A program made the translations under genes and the position numbers. A DNA stretch of 64,000 nucleotides from NCBI GenBank assembly GCA_963667535.2, contig CAXXDU010000002.1:558001-622000 (forward strand), in the 5' to 3' direction. Below are positions 36,638-44,870 of this stretch, piece by piece. Below the pieces are notes generated by a model. It saw nothing but the letters and a program-made list of their open reading frames with translations, did not search any database and was not told the DNA's origin. The stretch is from UBA5614 sp963667535 (GTDB lineage: Bacteria > Cloacimonadota > Cloacimonadia > Cloacimonadales > Cloacimonadaceae). Position 1 is the first letter of the stretch, and each line of letters begins with the position of its first letter.

Positions 36638-36847
36638 CTATTTCTTTTCAGTAAGGTTATATTTCTTATTGAATTTCTCAACACGACCGGCAGTATCAAT
36701 AATCTTTTGCTTTCCGGTGTAATAGGGGTGGCAAACATTGCAAATATCAACATGCAGGTTTGACTTGGTGGATTTTGTTTCGAAAACATTACCACAGGCA
36801 CAATTGACTGTTACAGTTTCGTATTTCGGATGGATTCCCTGTTTCAT
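36638..36847 (-). CDS. rpmE: Ribosomal protein bL31, zinc-binding type
   Basis: 69 aa. MKQGIHPKYETVTVNCACGNVFETKST and DICNVCHPYYTGKQK are diagnostic. The four cysteines (CAC and CNVC) mark the zinc-containing C+ form of bL31, used under zinc-replete conditions. AAGGAG precedes the start. A TTGACA box on the minus strand at 36911-36916 may belong to its promoter, though no clear -10 is seen. Confidence 0.95.
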   Translation of the reverse strand: MKQGIHPKYETVTVNCACGNVFETKSTKSNLHVDICNVCHPYYTGKQKIIDTAGRVEKFNKKYNLTEKK

Positions 36848-37181
36848 TTATTTTCTCCTTAAGGGTATTTACTATCTTACAATGTACCAATGTTTTCTTA
36901 CCGTTTAATTTGTCAACCCATAAATCTCGCAGGTGTTGCTCCCTCAATAACTACGTTATGATTTTGAATCACTACACTAAATTAGCTATATAAAGGGATA
37001 CATCTCATGTTCAAGCGCAATGATAAAGTGCCGATTCCGTGAGATATATGAAGCTAATGATAATTCTTTCTTGACATATAATCAAGGTTTTATTAGTTAT
37101 TCATAAACACAAATAGTGATTCCAACAGCGTAAAACGCAGTATTGAAGGATAGAATGAGCTTCTTCTTCAAGGAGGATACA
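36848..37181. other. Gene-free divergent region between rpmE and a lipoprotein gene
   Basis: Holds TTGACA boxes pointing both ways (36911-36916 minus; 37071-37076 plus) and AT-rich sequence. A 79-codon minus frame crosses the lipoprotein start and is a shadow. No RNA structure stands out. Confidence 0.4.
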
Positions 37182-38069
37182 ATGAAAAATAAGAGTTTGA
37201 TTACATTTTGCATAATAATTACTACCATTGCGTTATTGCTTTTTCTTACTGCTTGTACAGAAAAGAAGACAGAAAAGACCTTGACTCCTGACAGAGATGT
37301 TGCTGAATCAATGGCAGGAGCAGTATCTGTCAGCACCGGTGGAGCATTAGACCAAATCTCTGATTTATGTGAGTTTCTCGACGTTTCAGATGTTTATCAC
37401 GATACTACAAATGTTGAAAGAGTACTCTTGAAAAACTTTCCACCTAAGAGTGTTACGATAAATAAAACCTATGACGAAGATAATGGTATCTGGACGATAA
37501 ATATAGAAAAAATCAGGGGTGATTCGCTTTCAATACCGTTTGCACATTTATACCGCAAGTATACGTTGCAATTTAAAAATGCACAAGGGATACCTCAGAG
37601 ACATTATATTACAGAATCAGACACAGCCACAACAGTTAATTTTAGCATCAAACAGGGACATGGCAGACACGTTACCCGCCGTATCTCTCAACAGCTCGAT
37701 TCGTTAATGGCTGACTGGACAGTTACTGATGCAAATAAATCACTGGTCACTATCAATGGCACATACTACCGGGCAGCAGTGGATACAATTACAGGCTTTA
37801 ACAGAACACGTACATCAGACCATTCTCTGGAACTGACTTTTCATGATATTGTTGCACCCAGAGGTATTCACCCTAATCTCTATTCTGCTGTCAGCGGCAG
37901 CCTGACAGGAACCTTTAATGCTGTAGTAACCTTTACCAGTGGTACAGCTTACAATGAGACAACCATCCATCGTGATATAAATATAGTCTTTGGCACAGGC
38001 AGAGGTGATATTACCATCGGAAGTAAGCACTACAAGGCTGATCTATATTCAGGAGAACTTCTGGACTGA
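37182..38069 (+). CDS. Lipoprotein of unknown function
   Basis: 295 aa from MKNKSLITF, preceded by AGGAGG; the 13 upstream codons are rejected. The signal ends LLFLTAC, a good lipobox. The mature part starts with a charged linker (TEKKTEKTLTPDRD) and then beta-rich sequence (WTINIEKIRGDS; HSLELTFHDIV; TGTFNAVVTFTSG), with no recognised domain. Probably a periplasmic or outer-membrane anchored protein. The gene stands alone. Confidence 0.7.
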   Translation: MKNKSLITFCIIITTIALLLFLTACTEKKTEKTLTPDRDVAESMAGAVSVSTGGALDQISDLCEFLDVSDVYHDTTNVERVLLKNFPPKSVTINKTYDEDNGIWTINIEKIRGDSLSIPFAHLYRKYTLQFKNAQGIPQRHYITESDTATTVNFSIKQGHGRHVTRRISQQLDSLMADWTVTDANKSLVTINGTYYRAAVDTITGFNRTRTSDHSLELTFHDIVAPRGIHPNLYSAVSGSLTGTFNAVVTFTSGTAYNETTIHRDINIVFGTGRGDITIGSKHYKADLYSGELLD

Positions 38070-38158
38070 TAATATTACAGGTTTAGTTGAACGAATAGCT
38101 TTGAATCTATCTATAATATCATAACAATGGAAAAGTATATCAATAACGGATAAATATC

Positions 38159-38362
38159 ATGAAAATAATCACAGTAAACGGAAACACAGTTGATTGGGAA
38201 GAGGGGCTGACGATTTCGGCTCTGCTAATTAAAATGCACTATACTTTCAAAATGCTGATAATCAAGGTAAATGGTCATCTGGTAAAAAAGGACCAATATG
38301 ACGCCACATTAGTACCTGAAGGTGCAGATGTGGCTGTTATTCATTTGATTAGCGGTGGATGA
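38159..38362 (+). CDS. thiS: Sulfur carrier protein ThiS
   Basis: 67 aa. Starts MKIITVNGN and ends LISGG, the diglycine tail that ThiF adenylates and converts to a thiocarboxylate; the middle keeps the beta-grasp pattern (IKVNGHLVKKDQYD; GADVAVIHLISGG). It donates sulfur for the thiazole of thiamine. No other thi gene is near, and the ribosome site is weak. A tRNA-thiolation or molybdopterin-type carrier with the same fold is the alternative. Confidence 0.85.
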   Translation: MKIITVNGNTVDWEEGLTISALLIKMHYTFKMLIIKVNGHLVKKDQYDATLVPEGADVAVIHLISGG

Positions 38363-38436
38363 AATAATATCCTGCAAATAAACGGAACAGGAGTGTTCCG
38401 GCGACATAAATAATTTAGTATACTTAGGAGATAAAC

Positions 38437-38718
38437 ATGCTTAAAGTCAACGAATATTTCAATGAAACAGTCAAATCAATCGCTTTTTCCAATGCAGAAG
38501 GCAACGCAACGGTGGGTGTTATGGAGCCGGGCGAATATGAATTTGGCACATCATCAATTGAACACATGACCATCGTGAGCGGCGCACTGCGTGTGATGCT
38601 TCCCGATGCCAAAGACTGGAAGACATATATCAAAGGCGAGACCTTTATCGTTCCTGCCAATACCAAATTCAGGTTAATCGTAGCAGAGCAGACTGCATAT
38701 TGCTGTTTTTACGTATAA
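38437..38718 (+). CDS. ppnP: Pyrimidine/purine nucleoside phosphorylase
   Basis: 93 aa, matching the small cupin-like PpnP (YaiE, DUF1255) family: MLKVNEYFNETVKSIAF, GVMEPGEYEFGT, MTIVSGALRVMLP, FIVPANTKFRL, AYCCFYV. The family phosphorolyses a broad range of nucleosides to base and ribose-1-phosphate. GGAG lies upstream. It is 74 bp behind thiS and may share its transcript. Confidence 0.92.
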   Translation: MLKVNEYFNETVKSIAFSNAEGNATVGVMEPGEYEFGTSSIEHMTIVSGALRVMLPDAKDWKTYIKGETFIVPANTKFRLIVAEQTAYCCFYV

Positions 38719-38930
38719 GAATATAGCAGTAGGGACATGCCTTATGCTTGTTCTAAAGTAACACTTTACTGCATCAAGAATACTTGTGATGCATAGGCAA
38801 CATTAACTCCTAAAGCACATTACACAGGAAAATAAAACCAATAATAAATTGACAAAAAGAGAAAGATAGTATCTGAGACTTATAAGATGTCAATTTTACA
38901 ATAATCGAGCGGGCATCAGTTTGGAGCAAA

Positions 38931-41900
38931 ATGGCAAGACTATTTAGCAAAGACTATCATGAACACAGCAACACCTGGTATTTCAGTCATGCAGTCATTC
39001 CAATGGAAAGCGGCGATCTCCTATATTGGAAAAGTATGGATGAAAGCGGCAAAATCCGGTTCAGGTTTTTCCCGGAACAAGGCAGGAAATCACTTTTTAG
39101 TGACCATCTCAATGTGGTTTATGATCCGATAGAAGAGAAGATATTGAGTCACAGATGTTCCGAGTGTCAGGACGAAGACGGTTGCAGACATTATCTTAGT
39201 CTGCTATACTATGCATATCACTTTCTTAAAACAGATATTCTTAAAGATAACATCATTGAGACTTATCAGGGCAATCTGCTGGTTGGTAATGAACAGTGGC
39301 AACAGATATCACAGGATGCCAAAATAGAAGTGGAAGGCATCTATAATCCCGAAACAGACAAGATCCGTTTTTATTTTAATCAATATGCTCCGATTGATGT
39401 CAGGCTGCTGAGTCTGATATGCGCAGGGAAACCTCTGGATGGGGAAGATCAGAAGCAGATTGACGATATCACTTCACAACTAACGGCTCTGACAGAAGCA
39501 GAAAAGCACTTTTTTGTACTGCTTCAGTCCAGAAGGTCTTCTGCAAGTCCCAAAAGCCAGTATATCTCTGTTCAAAAAAAGGACTTTGCCTACCTCTTAC
39601 CAGTTATAAAGCACATGCAGGGTAAGTTTATTATCAAAGAAACGCGTGAGCCAATGAAATTTATCGAGCAGGACATGCATTTGGCTTTACGCATTGAGCA
39701 GTCTTCGGTATCTAACTATTCACTCAGACCTGTTCTTATAGATGAACTGAGTGCATGGTTTGTCGGACAGCCGGTCTGGCTCTTTTTCCGTAACGAAGTA
39801 CGCACAGTCAGATTACCCTTTAAACCAAAGCTGGTCAATGCCTTATTCAAGGGGCAATTCACTCTTAAAAAGAACGATTTGATTTATTTCCGGACCATAG
39901 TATGGAAACAGCTAAACCGCAACAATATCTATCTGGACTTTGATGAAAAAATTCAGCTTCCGGTGTATTATGATAATCTGCCGTCAGTCCACTTCTATAT
40001 GCACAGGTTGGAAGATGATATATTACTTGAAGGTTCACTCAGATACAATTCTGAAATAGAGATTCCGATATCGGCGGTCAGATTTCAATCATCCCTGGTC
40101 AGGTATGATGTAAACGGTAAACAAGCCTGGTTTTATATACCAAGACAGGTATTTGAACAAGTAAATGCTTTTCTTAAAAAGCTGCCTCTTCCTGATTATG
40201 ACAGGTTGGAACAACATGCACAACTGGTCTTTCGAGGCGTGGAAAATATTGAGATTCTCAAGAAAGCTATATATGAACTTAGCGAAGCTAACTGGGATAT
40301 CGAGATTGATGAAAACCTGAAACGGGATTTCATCTATAAAGTCCCATTACAAGCTCAGATTACTGCTCAACTGGCTGACGAAATCAACTGGTTTAGCTAC
40401 GATATCAAATATAAATACAAGGACTTTTCCTTTAGCCACGAAGAACTGCGTAAGTTCTTTAAAAGCAAGCAGCAATTCATGAAAACCCAGGACGGCAGAC
40501 TGGTTTTTATTACCCAGAAAGAAGTCTTTGATGAAGTAGAAAGTCTGCTGAAAAAGAGTGAAATAGACAAAGACAAAGTATACCGTGCCAGAGTGAATAT
40601 CCTGCCCTATTACTGGCGTCTAAGAGAGGAGAATCCTGCTCTCAGTCTGTACGGAGATGAATATCTGGAGCAGATGTTTAAGTCTCTTCTGACCAGACAT
40701 GCTGAGAAAGAAGAAAAGCTACCTCCCTATCTGAACACAGTGCTTAGAAGTTACCAGAAATCAGGTTATCACTGGCTGAAGATGCTGATGCGTTACAGAC
40801 TGCACGGGATTCTGGCTGATGAAATGGGGCTGGGTAAAACCATTCAAGCTCTTTCAGTATTGGCAGAAGCTCCTGTAGGAAGTGTATCTCTGGTTATCTG
40901 TCCCAAAACGCTACTCTATAACTGGGCTGCTGAGATTGAGAAGTTTCACACCAATATTCCTTTCCAGATTTATGAAGGGAACAAAGAAGAAAGAATAAAA
41001 CTACTAAAGAATCCCAATGTCCGGTTGTTTATTGTCTCATATTCACTTGTGCTCAACGACATTGTGGAACTGGGCAAAATCCAGTTCAAATGGATAGTTT
41101 TGGATGAAGCTCAACAGATTAAAAATGTCTCTGCTCAGCGGACAGGTGCTATTAAAAAACTCAAAGCTGATTATCGGCTTGCACTATCCGGGACACCTAT
41201 TGAAAATGATTTAACTGAGCTTTGGTCAATTCTGGATTTCCTGATGCCAGGATATCTGGGTACTCTAAACCGTTTCAAACAGGAATATGTATCAGATGAC
41301 TCTCTGCCTGAAGTAAGAGCAAGATTAAACAGACTGGCAGCACCCTTTATTCTGAGACGTATTAAAAAAGAAGTTCTGCTGGAGCTTCCCGATAAACAAG
41401 AACAGATTAGTTGGTGTAAACTTAACCCGATTCAGGAAAAACTCTATCTGCAAATACTGGAAGCTATGAGACAAAGCCTTTTTCCTGCTGAAGTCAAAGA
41501 TGCAACGCAAATCAACTTTATTCATGTGCTCTCTGCGCTTATGAAACTACGTCAGGTTTGTAATCATCCTTCCATGGTAAATTCCGATATCAAGACTGAT
41601 GTGGAGATTTCTGCCAAAACAGAACAACTTATGGAGCTGGTGACAGAAGCTATAGAAAGCGGTCATAAGATATTGGTATTCAGTCAGTTTGTGGAAATGT
41701 TGATGCTAGTCAGAGGCTACTTTGATCAAGATAATATCGTATATGAATATCTGGACGGGAAGACCAAGGACAGACAGAAACACATAGAACGCTTTAATAA
41801 TGACCCCAGAGTAAAGGTATTCCTGATTAGTCTCAAAACAGGTGGAACAGGTCTGAATCTTACTGCTGCTGATACAGTTATTTTGGTCGACCCATGGTGG

Positions 41901-42125
41901 AATCCCATGATAGAAAATCAGGCAATTGACCGCACCCACCGCATCGGGCAGACCCGTAAAGTACAAGTCTTTCGCCTGATTACCAAAGGTACAGTCGAAG
42001 AAAAGATAATCTCATTGCAGCAGAATAAGCTCGATTTGTTTCAGAATGTGATTGATGAAGGGCAATCCATGATTAAGCTGATGGATCCTCAGACGTTGAA
42101 AGACCTGTTTATGTATAAACCATAA
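38931..42125 (+). CDS. SNF2-family DNA helicase/translocase with SWIM-like zinc finger
   Basis: 1064 aa. Near residue 75 a cysteine-histidine cluster, CSECQDEDGCRH, is SWIM-like but with a CxxC spacing in place of the usual CxC. Residues 120-590 are a long beta-rich region common in bacterial SWIM-SNF2 proteins. The motor follows: DEMGLGKTIQALS about 629 (motif I), VLDEAQQIKN about 724 (motif II), ALSGTPIENDLTELWS, and THRIGQTRKVQVF about 1001 (motif VI). It should use ATP to translocate on dsDNA and remodel protein-DNA complexes. The neighbour is a mini-kinase 4 bp downstream. Confidence 0.95.
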   Translation: MARLFSKDYHEHSNTWYFSHAVIPMESGDLLYWKSMDESGKIRFRFFPEQGRKSLFSDHLNVVYDPIEEKILSHRCSECQDEDGCRHYLSLLYYAYHFLKTDILKDNIIETYQGNLLVGNEQWQQISQDAKIEVEGIYNPETDKIRFYFNQYAPIDVRLLSLICAGKPLDGEDQKQIDDITSQLTALTEAEKHFFVLLQSRRSSASPKSQYISVQKKDFAYLLPVIKHMQGKFIIKETREPMKFIEQDMHLALRIEQSSVSNYSLRPVLIDELSAWFVGQPVWLFFRNEVRTVRLPFKPKLVNALFKGQFTLKKNDLIYFRTIVWKQLNRNNIYLDFDEKIQLPVYYDNLPSVHFYMHRLEDDILLEGSLRYNSEIEIPISAVRFQSSLVRYDVNGKQAWFYIPRQVFEQVNAFLKKLPLPDYDRLEQHAQLVFRGVENIEILKKAIYELSEANWDIEIDENLKRDFIYKVPLQAQITAQLADEINWFSYDIKYKYKDFSFSHEELRKFFKSKQQFMKTQDGRLVFITQKEVFDEVESLLKKSEIDKDKVYRARVNILPYYWRLREENPALSLYGDEYLEQMFKSLLTRHAEKEEKLPPYLNTVLRSYQKSGYHWLKMLMRYRLHGILADEMGLGKTIQALSVLAEAPVGSVSLVICPKTLLYNWAAEIEKFHTNIPFQIYEGNKEERIKLLKNPNVRLFIVSYSLVLNDIVELGKIQFKWIVLDEAQQIKNVSAQRTGAIKKLKADYRLALSGTPIENDLTELWSILDFLMPGYLGTLNRFKQEYVSDDSLPEVRARLNRLAAPFILRRIKKEVLLELPDKQEQISWCKLNPIQEKLYLQILEAMRQSLFPAEVKDATQINFIHVLSALMKLRQVCNHPSMVNSDIKTDVEISAKTEQLMELVTEAIESGHKILVFSQFVEMLMLVRGYFDQDNIVYEYLDGKTKDRQKHIERFNNDPRVKVFLISLKTGGTGLNLTAADTVILVDPWWNPMIENQAIDRTHRIGQTRKVQVFRLITKGTVEEKIISLQQNKLDLFQNVIDEGQSMIKLMDPQTLKDLFMYKP

Positions 42126-42129
42126 GTCC

Positions 42130-42729
42130 ATGAGCGCTTTCTATACAAAGGTTTGTGCCAGTCATAGAGCTTTTTTGAATGAACTATTTGTCTATGAATC
42201 TGCCTATTCCGATAAAGCAACACTGATTGAAATACAGCAAAGCAATACTCTCATTTTGAGCAAACTAAAGGGCATTCCCTATCTTGATGTACCGGAATGG
42301 TCGGAAGAATTAATTAACGTGCTGGCAAAGGCAATTAGCAGATTTCACTCCATTCAGCATATCGGAGATAAAGTATTGTGTCACTGGGATAATCAACCCC
42401 GCAATATCCTCTGGTCTCAGTCTGAAAAAAAGATATGGTTAGTTGATTTTGAAGATGTCAGATTAGCCCATCCTGAAGCAGATATTGCGCACTTATTCCT
42501 GTTTTGGGCAGAAGCGCTGCATCCGGACATTTTCAAGAAAAATGTGCAGGTATTTATCAGCAATTACCAACCAATTATTCCTCTGGAACCACAACGTTGG
42601 AAAGCCGAACTCAGGAAAGCCAAAGTAAGATTTGACCATAGGCGTAGAAATTACAATAAAAAAGAAAGGGTTGCTAATCCGTTAAGGAATAGCAACCGCA
42701 AGTTTCTTGTTTCGTTAATTCTTAAATAG
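42130..42729 (+). CDS. Miniature APH/choline-kinase-like phosphotransferase
   Basis: 199 aa, much shorter than the usual 260-340. It keeps the catalytic C-lobe: CHWDNQPRNILW (HxDxxxxN) and LVDFEDVRLAHPEADIAHL (metal-binding DFE). The N-lobe is nearly absent; only a segment like the hinge (ILSKLKGIPYLD) remains and there is no obvious ATP-anchoring lysine. The C-terminus is strongly basic (KVRFDHRRRNYNKKER). It begins 4 bp after the SNF2 stop and overlaps the convergent serS stop by 8 bp. Substrate unknown. Confidence 0.72.
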   Translation: MSAFYTKVCASHRAFLNELFVYESAYSDKATLIEIQQSNTLILSKLKGIPYLDVPEWSEELINVLAKAISRFHSIQHIGDKVLCHWDNQPRNILWSQSEKKIWLVDFEDVRLAHPEADIAHLFLFWAEALHPDIFKKNVQVFISNYQPIIPLEPQRWKAELRKAKVRFDHRRRNYNKKERVANPLRNSNRKFLVSLILK

Positions 42730-43981
42730 TAATGTCCAGCCAGGGTTTAAGAGCTTCTGGAATGGCTATGCTGCCATCTGCCTGCTGATAAGTTTCCATT
42801 ATGGCAATCATTGTGCGTGGAGTGGCAAGCCCCGAACCGTTTAAGGTATGTACAAATCTTACCTTTCCATCGTTATCTCTGAAACGTATCCCTGCTCTGC
42901 GTGCCTGGAAATCTTCAAAATTACTGACAGACGAAACTTCCAGATATCTGCCTGCTCCGGGTGCCCAGACTTCCAAATCATATGTTCTGGCGCTGGCAAA
43001 ACTGGTATCTCCGGTACAGAGCTCGATTACTCTATAATGCAAGCCCAGAGCTTTAAGAATGGCTTCTGCATTGAGTACCATTTCTTCCAAAACTGCATAA
43101 GATTCATCAGGATGTACAAATCTTACCATTTCCACTTTATTAAACTGATGTAATCTCTGTAAACCTTTGGTGTCTTTGCCATAAGAACCTGCTTCACGGC
43201 GGAAACAGGGAGTATAGCCCACCAGCTTGATAGGGAGCTTATTTATCGGAAGAATCTCATCGGAATAGAGATTGGTAATCGGCACTTCTGCTGTCGGAAT
43301 CAGAAATAAATCGTCTTCGTCAATGCGGTACATATCATTTTCCAGCTTGGGCAACTGACCTGTGCCGGTCATGGTCTTTCTATTGACGATAAACGGAACT
43401 GCTACTTCTTCATAACCATTCTTCTGTACCTGATAAGCCAGCATAAAATTGATTAAAGCTCTTTCCAGTTTAGCACCCAGACCGGTATAAACAGGAAAAC
43501 CGCTGCCGGTAATCTTGGAGCCTCGCAGCATATCCAGCATACCGTTTTGAGCTGCAATCTCCGAATGTTCTTTGGCAGTAAATCTCATTTCAGGTTTAGT
43601 TCCCCATTCACGGATATATCTATTAAAGCTCTCATCCGTACCTATAGGCACTTCAGGATGTGGGATATTGGGAATACGCAGTAAGAGTGCATTCAGATCA
43701 GTCTCGACTATTGTAAGTTCTGTGCTGATATCTTTGAGGTTATTGGAAACTGTGCCCATATCGTTAATCAGATCAGTGGCATCTTCCTTGTTCTTTTTTT
43801 TCATGGCAATATCGGTAGACACCTGATTCTGCTTTGCTTTGAGAGTATCAAAGTCAAACTGCAGTTTACGTCTTATGTCGTCTTTTGCAAGGATTTCATC
43901 TAAATCAGCTTTTTCCTTTTTGTTTTTAATGGCTTGTTTTACTAGTTCCACATTGTTGCGAATAAACTTGAGGTCTAACAT
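42722..43981 (-). CDS. serS: Seryl-tRNA synthetase
   Basis: 419 aa. The N-terminal tRNA-binding coiled coil (residues about 30-100) is followed by the class II core: motif 2 FRREAGSYGKDTKGLQRLHQF and motif 3 TPRTMIAIMETYQQADGSI. VEMVRFVHPDES and LCTGDTSFASARTYDLEVW are serine-pocket blocks. Charges tRNA-Ser (and tRNA-Sec if present). It overlaps the mini-kinase gene tail to tail, with 48 bp to tpiA upstream. Confidence 0.96.
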   Translation of the reverse strand: MLDLKFIRNNVELVKQAIKNKKEKADLDEILAKDDIRRKLQFDFDTLKAKQNQVSTDIAMKKKNKEDATDLINDMGTVSNNLKDISTELTIVETDLNALLLRIPNIPHPEVPIGTDESFNRYIREWGTKPEMRFTAKEHSEIAAQNGMLDMLRGSKITGSGFPVYTGLGAKLERALINFMLAYQVQKNGYEEVAVPFIVNRKTMTGTGQLPKLENDMYRIDEDDLFLIPTAEVPITNLYSDEILPINKLPIKLVGYTPCFRREAGSYGKDTKGLQRLHQFNKVEMVRFVHPDESYAVLEEMVLNAEAILKALGLHYRVIELCTGDTSFASARTYDLEVWAPGAGRYLEVSSVSNFEDFQARRAGIRFRDNDGKVRFVHTLNGSGLATPRTMIAIMETYQQADGSIAIPEALKPWLDITI

Positions 43982-44029
43982 ATTACTTTTCCTTTATTAG
44001 AATAACCACCGAAGGCGGTATTATATAAT

Positions 44030-44809
44030 TTATTTTAGCTTCATGACTTCGCCGGAAATATCCAGCATGGCAGTGAATTGCTCCAGTTTAAGTGCGGCAC
44101 CGCCTATCAAAGCACCGTCAATATCAGGTTGCAGCATCAGCTCTTTAATATTGTCAGGTTTAACACTCCCACCATATAAAAGCTGTAATGTCTCAGCTAC
44201 TTTGTCGGAATAATTTTCCTTTAACCAGTTACGGATAAAATTATGTGCTTCCTGCGCCTGAGCAGGTGAGGCTACTTTGCCTGTTCCGATTGCCCAGACA
44301 GGTTCATAAGCAATAACAATTTCCTTACCGGTAAATAAGGTAATGTCACAAAGTCCGTTTTCCAGTTGCCTTTTCAGTACATCTATTGTCCTGTCTGATT
44401 CACGCTCTTCCAGCTTTTCACCCAGACAAAAGATAGGCGTAATACCATTCTTGAGCAATTGTTTAAGCTTAGTATTAATATATCTGTCATCTTCGTTATG
44501 GTATTGCCTGCGTTCAGAATGACCGATAATGCAAAATGGCAGATGCAAAGAAGCCAGCATAGTAGCAGAAACTTCACCTGTGAAAGCGCCATCATCATTG
44601 ATGCTTACATCTTGTGCTGCGACTTTGATGGAAGTCCCTTTCACCATTTCAGTGGCAGTCATCAGGAAGGGATAGACAGGGGCGATGACGATTTCCACCC
44701 CGGGATCATTGTGTTTATAAGCATAGTCCTTTAAGCCCTGAGTGAAAGTCTTTGTTTCAAACAAGTCTTTATTCATCTTCCAGTTACCGGCTATCATCAA
44801 AGGTCTCAT
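44030..44809 (-). CDS. tpiA: Triosephosphate isomerase
   Basis: 259 aa. GNWKMNK (catalytic lysine), IIGHSERR (histidine), AYEPVWAIGTGKVAS (glutamate and loop 6), and YGGSVKPDN complete the active site. Interconverts DHAP and glyceraldehyde-3-phosphate in glycolysis and gluconeogenesis. GGAG precedes the start. Downstream is serS; upstream, 61 bp away, is the adenylate cyclase. Confidence 0.96.
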   Translation of the reverse strand: MRPLMIAGNWKMNKDLFETKTFTQGLKDYAYKHNDPGVEIVIAPVYPFLMTATEMVKGTSIKVAAQDVSINDDGAFTGEVSATMLASLHLPFCIIGHSERRQYHNEDDRYINTKLKQLLKNGITPIFCLGEKLEERESDRTIDVLKRQLENGLCDITLFTGKEIVIAYEPVWAIGTGKVASPAQAQEAHNFIRNWLKENYSDKVAETLQLLYGGSVKPDNIKELMLQPDIDGALIGGAALKLEQFTAMLDISGEVMKLK

Positions 44810-44870
44810 CTTAACTCCATATTGCTTTTTTCGTTTCCTTTAACCGCGAGATATTGAATAAGTCAAGGGA

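Noticed and set aside
37097..37336. 79-codon minus frame
   Set aside because: Overlaps the start of a well-supported lipoprotein gene and has no ribosome site.
38159..38362. TPP-controlled thiamine operon
   Set aside because: thiS has no TPP-riboswitch-like leader and no other thi gene beside it.
38719..38930. Riboswitch or structured leader before the SNF2 gene
   Set aside because: No recognisable aptamer motif or stable hairpin; only a TTGACA box.
44007..44021. Terminator between tpiA and serS
   Set aside because: The small ACCGCC/GGTGGT dyad has a wobble-weakened stem and no U-tract.
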